NCBI GenBank assembly: GCA_032358165.1 | Contig: JAALGY010000023.1 | Span: forward strand, 806,001 to 870,000 | DNA length: 64,000 nt | DNA from: Diplosphaera chodatii | Lineage: Eukaryota > Chlorophyta > Trebouxiophyceae > Prasiolales > Stichococcaceae | Direction: 5' to 3' | In this document: positions 55,701 through 64,000 of the stretch, piece by piece | How the letters are laid out: each line of letters starts with the position of its first letter | How positions within the stretch are numbered: the stretch's first letter is position 1 | Program-made: the position numbers and the translations under genes | Notes under the pieces: generated by a model | What the model was told of the DNA's origin: nothing | The model's input: only the letters and a program-made list of their open reading frames with translations | Databases searched by the model: none

Positions 55701-58700
55701 CTGCTGTGCCTGACGGCTTGGCACGGTCCCACTCAACGTTGGTGGATATGCATTCCTGCATGCCATTGAACACAATCAGAAAGGGCCCCCTTGGTATGCC
55801 CCTGGTGTTGCTGGCTCGAGCTGACGGCGAGGTGTGCACAGTGTATAATGATGTATTCTGCTGCAGGTGCTGTTTGACCGCAACTATGAGGACGCGTACA
55901 CAGACCCAGGCAGCCCAGCCACAGCGCGCACGCCGATGGGCACCTACACCCTGGCGCAGCTGGAAGGCCCCGGCCGGCGGCTGCTGCTCCAGGTGCGGCA
56001 GTAACCCTTCATGCGAAGCAACAGATTGCCCACGCGGTCCAAAGAGTATCAGATCTAGACGCATGCAAGTGAGCTGCCCATTCTTGGACTTTCGGACCAA
56101 GGCACTCAGAACCAGCTGTGCATCAAGCAGCGGTGAAGCTTGTCGCATGGGCTGTGTGAGCGCAAGCCACACACGTGTGGGACTGCAGGGTCGGGGCGCC
56201 AGCGCAGAGGGCAACCGCCCCTTCGTGGACGTGCTGGACCTGCAGACAAAGGAGACGCAGCGCCTCTGGCGTTCCCAGCCGCCCTACTACGAGTCCACAG
56301 GTATGTGTTCATGGCTGCAGCGCCGCCAAAGCGTTTCCGGTCATGACAGTGGAGATGTGCTGCAGCGAGCATGTTGCTGTGCAGGCAGCATCCTCAGCGA
56401 GAGTGCAGACGGCAGCCCCGTTAGCCTGGACACCCTGAAGCTGCTGCTGACGCGGGAGTCTGTCACAGAGCCTCCACAGGTGCTAAGCCTTGCCGGCCAC
56501 CACAATCCTCCTGCCTCACCCTCAGCTAGGAGCCTGGGCTGCATGCTGCCATGCACTGGCAGGCCTGGTGTTTTGTGTACATCCACAGCGCACATTTGCA
56601 GATGTCATGATGAGCGTAAAACCTCCCTGCAATGCAGTGCTACTTCCTGCAATTCAACGGCGAGGAGGAGCCAACTGAGCGGCGGCTTTCCTACTTCCCA
56701 CATCCGTACCCTAGCATCAAAGACTTGCAGAAGGAAATAGTGCGGTGAGAACCTACATGTGCAACGGGAGCTCTTGCACCCGATAGCACTCCTCGTTGAT
56801 GGTACCTCGTTGTTGCCAGGTTCAAGATGCACAGCCGCTGAGGGCCCCGTCACGGTGCCAGTCTGGAAGCGGGAGGTCCTGGGGGTCGATGATGACCTGT
56901 GCGTCTGCAGGTACAAGCGGGACGATGGAGTGGATCTGACAGCCACGCTGTACACACCACCTGGGTATGACCGGGAGCGGGACGGCAAGCTGCCCTGCAT
57001 CCTGTGGGCCTACCCCCGCGAGTTCAAGTCCAAGGTACCATCACCATTACAAGCATCGGCAAACCCCTTGCAAGGTGCAGGTTGCTTCTTGCCGTGCACC
57101 AGATATACTCCGCTGCACGAAGCTTCAATATGACGCTGTCGTTGTTGTGCAGGATGCAGCGGGGCAGCTGCGGCAGTCGCCCCACCAGTTCAGCGGCGTC
57201 AGTGCCATGAGCCCCTTGCTGTGGCTGGCACGGCGCTACGCCATCCTGGTGAGACACCAGGCCTCTGTTGGTACAACTCATCAGTCAGGTGCGTATGTGC
57301 AGGTGGGGCTGATGCTCGCAGGTCATATGTGAGGTGTGCACGGTGCGACCGCGGGATGATATAATGGGTGCAGGACGGACCGACGATGCCGATTGTGGCG
57401 GAGGGCGATGAGGAGCCCAACGACACCTTCCGGGAGCAGCTGATCGCATCCGCAGAGGCAGCAGTCAAGGTGAGGAAGGCCCCCACCTCCGCCAGCAACA
57501 GCCAACATCGTATGCATACGTTATTGTGCAGTAGGAGACTGCTGCTGCATCATCATGCTGGGGAGTGGATCACCTCGTCAGCACCTGGTAACCCTGGCGG
57601 TGTTCAGTGTTACAGACCCTATTTCGACCCGAGCTCAGCGCAGGAGGTGGGTACGGAGGTGGCTATGGACAAGGGTCAATCCCAAACACCGGACATCAGC
57701 ACCCATAACTAGGGATCGCAGAGTTCGGCATCGTTCAGTTGCCGCTAGCATTGCCTGCTAGCACGCATCCTCTGCACCTGGGCCAGCAGGCACTCCCCGC
57801 CAGGGTTGCAGGCAATGCACCCCCTAACCCTAAATAGCGTTTACGCACTTGCCAGAAATGGCAGCCTTCCGTGGGAGGTCTTTACCCAGGACGCTTCCCT
57901 CCCCGCCCAACAAAAAGAAGCTCTCAAGAGCGTCCATTGCGGCCCAGGAAAGGGTCATAGCCGCCTGCTGAGGGCCGGCAGAGCGTGCAGTTGATGCCCC
58001 GCTGCACGAGTGGTTAGGCCACGCCCTCTGTCAAATTCCGAGCAGCGGCTCGCAGGGATGCTGCGGCTTTTAATAGACATCGGTTGTTTGGCTAGAATGA
58101 TGGCCAAACTCCGCTCGGGCTCGGATCAGGTCGATCCTGGCCGCCACACCTTTCAACAGCGCAGTGATGTTGAAGATCATGTAGTTTGGGCTCCCCCAAA
58201 GGACACTTTCACAGCTGGAGCATGTGCGGGTTTGGCCATCCTAGTGGATGTGGACAGGTGTTGCAAAGGTAGCGTGCATGGCAAAGGAGGCGCCAGACTG
58301 GTTGGTGTGCCTGCCTGCGGTCGATGCTGACACGCCGAGACCTATGGTGCAGGTGGTGGTGGATGCGGGGGTGGCAGACCCGTCGCGCATTGCTGTGGGC
58401 GGACACAGCTACGGCGCCTTCATGGCCGCCAACCTGCTGGCGCACGCGGGGCACCTGTTCGCTGCCGGCATCGCGCGCAGCGGCGCCTACAACCGGTGCG
58501 GACAGCAGGCACACCAGTGCCAGTACTGTTGGGGCCCTCTGTCCTATGGTGTCCTCTGGCAATGTCAGCACAGCATGATCGGAAGTGTTATTGCGCTGAC
58601 AGCAACACAAAAGGGTTTTGCAGGCGTATGCACACCTGTTTGTGTGGAGCACAAGACGTTGCGTGTGCTGCTGCTCAGGACGCTCACGCCATTCGGCTTC

Positions 58701-59491
58701 CAAGCCGAGGAGCGCACGCTGTGGCAGGCGCCTGACACATATGCCTTGATGAGCCCATTCCAGAACGCCGACAAGATCAAGAAGCCGCTGCTGCTCATCC
58801 ATGGCGCGGACGACAACAACACAGGTCACAATTCAGAAGCCTCTGACTTGCACATCGTGCTGCGGAGTGGGCAACGATGGCAGTACCTGAGCTGCTGTTG
58901 ACGACGATGCAGTGCTTTGAGTCAGTGGTCGACTCTGCGAGCTTCGCTGCATGGTGGTCAGACTGAGGGAGTGTCTCCGGTCAGAGGGTGCCTCCAGCAG
59001 GTCGGGGTGTTTGGTGTGTCCAGGTACTTTCCCGCTGCAAAGCGAGAGGTTCTACGCCGCGCTGAAGGGCAACGGCGCACCCTGTCGCCTCGTCATCCTG
59101 CCCCACGAGTCGCACGGCTACAGGTGGGCAGGCACCAGTGCCCGCACAGCATCTGTGAGCTGCTGGGCAAGGATGCATGGCAACTGTAAGGGGTTGTCAT
59201 CTGGGTGCTTAGAGAGCAGAAGGATTGCACTCGCGGAGGCTTGGCAGTCACACCCTATGCCTGGCGAAGGCATAGCTGCAGCACAGGACCCTGGTCACTG
59301 CTGTCGCGAAAAAGGCAACCACTCCAGCCAAGTGCTCAAATGCCTGCCACAGGGCGCATGAGAGCCTGCTGCACATGGCCTATGAAATGGACGAGTGGAT
59401 GGAGAAGTGGGTGAGAAACCGGGAGGATGCAGCGCCTTCAGATGCAGCTGCATCAGCAGCCACCGAGGCAGCGTCAGCAGCAAAGCTGTGA
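52711..59491 (+). CDS. CGEP: Chloroplast glutamyl endopeptidase (prolyl-oligopeptidase family S9D)
   Basis: CGEP is a stromal serine peptidase that cuts after Glu. Exon 1 (52711-52810) encodes a transit peptide and joins in phase to exon 2 (52884-53091: QDVEGYQLPPQEIVDIIDAP). The N-terminal beta-propeller is spread over many exons, for example ITELGRPELKLAG, MSHYTRLALI, GAWLNFPSWSKDGTKVAFTV, MYCGAAPSPDGRYVMVAWLE, DLRCGGVSWGDDELALVYES and LFDRNYEDAYTDPGSP. The hydrolase domain starts YKRDDGVDLTATLYTPPGYD. The catalytic Ser is in RIAVGGHSYGAFMAANLLAH, Asp in LLLIHGADDNNTG and His in LVILPHESHGYR. The end is EMDEWMEKWVRNREDAA and an Ala/Ser tail. It has about twenty exons. The intron before the catalytic Ser exon (57470-58352) is 883 nt, the longest clear intron here. 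Confidence 0.95.
53774..53807. repeat. Perfect 17-bp tandem duplication in a CGEP intron
   Basis: ATGTGCTGTCCAGCATC is repeated twice without mismatch, followed by ATG as the start of a third unit. It lies in an intron of the glutamyl endopeptidase gene. Confidence 0.95.
57822..57834. repeat. Telomere-like motif CCCTAACCCTAAA in an intron
   Basis: Two telomere-like units lie inside the 883-nt CGEP intron. The string is short, so chance origin is possible. Confidence 0.4.
58004..58137 (+). other. Possible Pol III-type A and B box remnants in the long CGEP intron
   Basis: GCACGAGTGGTTAGGCC (58004-58020) is close to the D-arm/A-box of Ser/Leu tRNAs. GGTCGATCC (58129-58137) resembles a B-box core (GGTTCGANTCC) with one base missing. 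The sequence between does not fold as a tRNA anticodon arm, so an intact tRNA gene is excluded. A decayed tRNA-derived SINE is possible. Confidence 0.2.
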
Positions 59492-59582
59492 TGCAGTCTG
59501 AAGAATTGTGTACCTAGATACAGAAGCTAGCGATTAGCTACCAATTCTTTGGGCATGCTGCTTTGGGGTTGCCCTGTATTGT

Positions 59583-59587
59583 TTACA
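59583..59587 (-). terminator. Candidate poly(A) signal TGTAA for MAU2
   Basis: It lies about 240 nt downstream of the MAU2 stop codon on the minus strand. Confidence 0.45.
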
Positions 59588-59729
59588 TGGCACAGTCCAG
59601 CCAGTCGGTGCGTTTTAGCTGCCATGTGCACACCGTGGTACTGTAATTGTCTGGCAAGTTGCAGATGCAATGTGGTGGCCTCAGCCACTTTGATGGGCTG
59701 CAGTCTTTTGCATTGTTCCAAGGAGCTGA

Positions 59730-59734
59730 TGTAA
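59730..59734 (+). terminator. Candidate poly(A) signal TGTAA for CGEP
   Basis: It lies about 240 nt downstream of the CGEP stop codon on the plus strand. Confidence 0.45.
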
Positions 59735-59824
59735 CATACTGTCCTAGCCTGACCGAATCAATGAAAGCCAGTTAGATTGCTGGTCAGCTGCAAGCTGTTT
59801 GTAGGGGTTCTGTCTGAATGTGCA

Positions 59825-62800
59825 TCAGATGCGCCATTCGAGTATGGCTGCATGCTGCACTGGGCTGGCAGCGGCTGCATCTATTGCACTGTGCAGCTCT
59901 CCCTTGCGCTTGGCAGCATGCCTGCGATTGGCGGCCACCTTGGCTGCACCGTCCTTCTCGCTGCATCAGGCAAGGGCACAGTTGATACACACTTGGACCT
60001 TGAATCAGACGAACAACATGCAGCAGGACACTCCAGCACCATGCTGCACCCCAGCAAACATGCAGCCAGCGCCTGTGTGCGGCAAGCAATGCTGCGTCAA
60101 AGTTGCAACTTCACGCATGCTGCCAACATGCTCGCAACATTCCCCATTGGCGCACGCAATCAGGATGAGGTCCATGGCCTGCAGCGCGTCCAGCTGGCTG
60201 GGCAGGTCGCCCAGGTTGCGCGACAGCGTGTAGCTGGACGTCACCATGTTCATCGCGCCGCTTGCGTCACCGTGCCGCTGCGCGGGCGCCATCCCATTCA
60301 GCACCTGCAGCCAAGCCCGGGCTGTCCTCCGTGTGATCGTGCTAAACTTGTGGAAGTGGCATGCTGGAGGGGCTGGTTTCCTCTTTCGCCACACTGCATG
60401 CGTGCACAGGCTGCATGTTGCTGGACATTGAAATGCACATCGAGGTAGGAAAGGCCCTGTCGTGAAGGATCCTGCCGTCCTTTCGGTGATGAGCATGTGA
60501 GGTGGTGCACGTACACAGGACAGGATGTGTGCCTGGGTGTGCCCGACGGAGGCTGCTGACACCCGCAGCCGACACACTATGCTGTCGGCAACCCAGCCAA
60601 CAACACACCTGGGAAACCAGCTGGTGGTTGCTGACGACGTTGTGCGCGATCTTCAGCGCGCGTGTCAGCAGCAGCTTGCCTCTCTCCTCACCATGGTGCA
60701 TCTGCAGCCTCCCAGCCACCAGCTGACCTGCTGCCCTGTGTGGAAACATCCTACGCTTGCCGGCCGGCCGTCAAGTGTGCTGGCATCAACATGAATTGAA
60801 CATCACAGAGCAGCACAGCTGCAGTGCACCCCACGATATATGTCAGCACGTATTCGAAACCATGTTTGAGGGTAGCGGATGTTGTTGTATACATTCCATG
60901 TGCTGCTCCGCTTTGGTGAAGCATGTGTGCGCAGCCAATGGTGCATGTGAGAAGCATGCGTTGCTGGTCTGCTCCCCATCGAGCATTGGAGGGTCTACTG
61001 GCACCCTTGCCGTACAGCCTTGCTGGCAGCACCCAGCTACTGTGATAAGCACATCTGCCAGCCACTTTGACATCAAATGCGACGCACCTCTCCTGGTTTG
61101 GCAGGCTCTCGTGCGGCTTGCTATACAAGCCTGCAGCCGACAGGCGGCCAATGGCGCTGCTGGTTGCTGCAGGCGTGCCTATGCCAAACTCTGCTGCTGC
61201 TGCCTGTGACATGGGGCACACCTGCTCTCTTGCCTTGACATGTAGTGCATCTACAGGTCGAGACGCAGGGCATGATCCACCTCTGTTGCACAGCAGAGCA
61301 CACAACATGAAGTCACAATGGCAGAACCCACCTGCACGGTTGCCATCCGGCGTGCAGCAGCATCTAGAGCAGCTTCGGCAGCACAGTGAAAGTGCTGCGC
61401 TGCCACCTCGAACTGAAGCGCCGATGCTGCATATGCTCCTGCAGGCAGAGAATCCCATGTCATCATGTTGTTACCTAAACCAAGATGGTTACAGTCATGA
61501 CTCCGTGCACATGGCATGCCAAATGGCCTGGCTCAAGGCTGCACTCGCAGACGCGAACCTGCTAGTGCAGATGCCATGCTACGCAGCGGCGCGAGCAGCG
61601 TCGGGAACGCCTGGACAGTTGTATGCACCTGCGTCAGCAATCAAATCAAGCCAAACACTCAGCAATATCAGTTGATGACGCCAGGTGGGCTGCCAGTGCT
61701 CGTGTGCCACCGAATATGTTTCGATGGTCTTCAACTGTCAAAAGCAGTTTCAGGGATTCCTGCGAAAGTGACGGGGCATACCATGCGGATGTGTGCCTGC
61801 GCCTCAGCAAGTCGGCAGGCTGTCAGCAGCGCAGCCGCTGCGGACTCGGCGAGCAGGCAGCGCAGCACCAGCGGCAGCCGGGCAGCAGCACGCCCGTGCA
61901 GCGACAGCATCGCTTCCCCTGACTGCAGCAGGACCAGAATGAGAAGCTGAGCCATGGCATTCACAGCATGTGGCAGCCCCATGGAAATTTGAAACCTTTT
62001 GAGCTGTAAATTGGTCCAGGCTGAGCAGCTCGTGCCAAACGGGGCAAGCAGAGCCGACCCACTCGCGAGCAAACCACAAGTGGGGGTGCTGAGCGGAGTT
62101 CCCGCCAGAAATATGGGCCAAGCACATCACCGCAGTCAAAGCTTGCTGTTGTGACACTGCTGCACGTTTGGGGTGGTTGTGGTGCATGGCTTCCGTGATG
62201 CAGCGGCGTGCACTGGTCTGTTGTGCAGAGGCTTGCTGTGATGCGTCGCATGCAAGCAGTGCTTGCCTGCATGGACGCGCCAGCCGCCTGCAGGAGCGGC
62301 TCCAGAGCCGCCGAGCCTCTGCTTGCGGCAGCCACCGCCTCGTGCACCAAACTGACAGGGCGCGCAACGCACTGCACATGTGGCGATGACAGGGTTCAAG
62401 CAAAACCCATGCATGTTGATGCAGCGGAGGCATGGCGGGGTCCATGGCCACCTAGCCACGTGTGCCAGTCACACACCGCCAATGCAAGGAGATGCAGTCG
62501 TAGATGCAGCCCTGCTGACTATGCATGCTGGGGCGAACGGCACACCGACTCCAGCAAGGCCACCAGGGCGGCTGCCTCGGCGGGGTGCACCCACTCGTGC
62601 TGCCAGGGGCGGCCCCCGGCATCCGCCTCCTCCAGCAGGCGCCGCAGCACCGCCGCCTGTGATGCCGGCGCCTGGCCTGCACCCTGCTGCTGCCCCTGCG
62701 CCAAGCCTGCGCATCGGAGACTCTTACATGCAGGAGTGCTTCAGAAGGTTCTCCAGTGCCTGTGCATCAGTGCACTATGCCTGCCATGTGTTGCAAATGC

Positions 62801-63929
62801 AGAGGGGTCAGTTTGGATACTACAGCATGTCTTCCCGACCTCCCGGTGCAGCAGCGGAGCTTACGCTGCCTACGCTGTACTGCAAGCATCACACTGGTGG
62901 CTTCCGCCTCACCAGGCGTGCTCAGCTCGTTGATGCGGCCACGACGCAGCAGGTGCAAGGCATGCAATGCCGAACAGTGCAGCTGCAGCTGCGCTGACAG
63001 CGGCGGCGGCAGCTGCAATTCAGGCAGCGCCGCTGCCGTGGCTGCATGCACGCCCTCAAAGGCGTCCGTCGCATCCTCTGACAGCAGCAGCTGCATCTGC
63101 AGCAGCATGGCGGTGGCCTGCAAGCAAGCTGACAGACAAACTCCCATCAAGGCTAGTGTGAAGTTCGTCGTAAGGCACACTCGAAGTCAGCATGGCTGAT
63201 CCAATGCACAGGGGTGACCTGCAACCTACGCACCTGCGCCTGCTGCTGGCCGCTCCGCTGTGCCGCTGCGAGCGCTGCAGCTGCATGCGCTTTCGCCGCC
63301 TGCAGCTCGCCCGCGCTGGCCTCGAGCTCAGCGGCTGCCAGGTGGAGGCGTGGCAGCCAGGCGGCTGCTGTGTCTGCATGCGGCTTTGTGATGCCGGCGC
63401 CGCTGCACATCTCCAGCGCAATCTGCGTCGTGGCCCGCTGCTGACGCGGCAGCTGCTGCAGGCGCTGCGTCGTTGCCAGGGCGTCCAGCACCTCCAGCCG
63501 CAGAGCCAGGCCCGACTTGAGCGAGCTCAGCACCATGCGCTGCAGTTGCAGAGGCGTGCATGAGGGCGTGAGGGTTGGACTACTTCAAGAGGACACCTCC
63601 ATCATGACTCCTTGACAAGTCTTGTGCTGATCACTCCACCAAACTGCAAGAAACCGTGCACATATTCATGCAGTGCTAAGAACGACTCAAAGGGCATGCT
63701 TCCGACAGCAGCGCACCGCACGCTCGAGGTGACCGCGTGCTTCGTGCACGTTGTGCGTGTGCTGCAGCAGCAAGCGCGCCAGTCGCAGTCGCGTCGATGC
63801 CTCTGCCTGCGGCAGCTGTCCGCCAGCCTTCAAAATCGCCTCGTAGCACCTGGCAGCGCTGGGCCACTGGCCGCCTGCCTCAAGCTCAGCAGCCAGCAGC
63901 AGCAGGCCGTCGGAAGCTGGCGCTGTCAT
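59825..63929 (-). CDS. SCC4: MAU2/SCC4, TPR subunit of the cohesin loader
   Basis: MAU2/SCC4 binds SCC2/NIPBL and loads cohesin on chromatin. The start at 63929 gives the conserved N-terminal TPR-like helices: SDGLLLLAAELEAGGQWPSA, ARCYEAILKAGGQLPQAEAS and LRLARLLLQHTHNVHEARGH then LERAV. They match the plant SCC4 pattern KSRLRIATLLLKHTHNVNHAKSHLE. Further exons are Ala/Leu-rich helices (LRLEVLDALATTQRLQQLPR, HLAAAELEASAGELQAAKAH). The C-terminal part carries LLLTRALKIAHNVVSNHQLV (about 60620-60690), then MVTSSYTLSRNLGDLPSQLD and ALQAMD (about 60170-60250). The end is AANRRHAAKRKGELHSAIDA and HAAILEWRI before the stop at 59825-59827. Exon borders between 60700 and 62800 are only partly resolved. 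Confidence 0.85.
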
Positions 63930-64000
63930 GCTGCTGACGCTGCTCTGCTGCCGTTTGCATCGTGAAGTTGCATGCTGTTGCGCAGCGTTTTGTCAGCTTG
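63930..64000. other. Upstream of MAU2, right edge of window
   Basis: The last 71 bases are probably the MAU2 5' UTR or promoter. Another ATG at about 63953 (minus strand) is in a different frame from MAU2. Confidence 0.4.

Larger units (their letters stand above)
59492..59824. other. Convergent intergenic region with two opposed poly(A)-like signals
   Basis: This stretch of 333 bp lies between the CGEP and MAU2 stops. TGTAA occurs on the plus strand at 59730-59734 and on the minus strand at 59583-59587. Each lies about 240 nt past its own gene, so the two 3' UTRs probably overlap by about 150 nt. Confidence 0.6.

Noticed and set aside
55526..56740. 404-codon plus-strand frame
   Set aside because: It crosses several introns of the glutamyl endopeptidase gene. 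The conserved propeller segments are in different frames.
58000..58090. A tRNA-Ser or tRNA-Leu gene
   Set aside because: Only the D-arm/A-box-like part fits. No paired anticodon arm or acceptor stem can be formed from the surrounding bases.

Overview
This window is nuclear DNA from a green alga, most likely a trebouxiophyte or related core chlorophyte. Every recognisable gene encodes a eukaryotic, mostly plant-type protein. Coding sequence is cut by many short spliceosomal introns (mostly 90-350 nt, GT-AG, usually with a pyrimidine-rich ...GCAG acceptor), and many proteins begin with chloroplast- or thylakoid-type targeting sequences. Several transcripts carry TGTAA, the chlorophyte poly(A) signal, 15-250 nt after the stop. 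I cannot fix genus or species. All multi-exon models were built by hand from reading frame, splice-site phase and family conservation. Gene spans are firmer than individual exon borders.

Layout from left to right: a left-edge gene for a probable thylakoid-lumen protein (-); a protein disulfide isomerase (+); a small one-TM hypothetical (+); an unknown protein with a long Asp/Gly/Ser tail (-); an NlpC/LRAT-like papain-fold candidate (-); a FAD4-type fatty-acid desaturase (+); a response-regulator-like protein with a degenerate receiver (-); a YbeY-HAD fusion (-); a DEG5-type protease (-); the DP partner of E2F (+); GUN4 (-); chloroplast ascorbate peroxidase (+); COX19 (+); an EHD-family dynamin-like ATPase (-); HSBP1 (+); an unknown protein with a Tyr/Gln/Pro/Gly tail (-); a TOPORS-like RING protein (+); an EF-hand protein (-); a coiled-coil hypothetical (+); a membrane-anchored LEA-like protein (+); a multidomain aprataxin (-); chloroplast glutamyl endopeptidase (+); and the cohesin loader subunit MAU2/SCC4 (-).

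Themes: (i) chloroplast biogenesis and stress defence (lumen protein, FAD4, YbeY, DEG5, GUN4, APX, CGEP); (ii) genome maintenance and cell cycle (DP, aprataxin, MAU2, TOPORS-like); (iii) protein folding and stress (PDI, HSBP, LEA-like). No rRNA, intact tRNA, CRISPR array or complete transposon was seen. I found no self-contained novel operon-like system. The most unusual items are the FHA-kinase-HIT-zinc-finger aprataxin, the receiver protein with Glu at the phospho-acceptor site and no visible DNA-binding domain, the LRAT-like candidate, an apparent COX19 gene without an in-frame ATG, and recurrent GC-AG introns.
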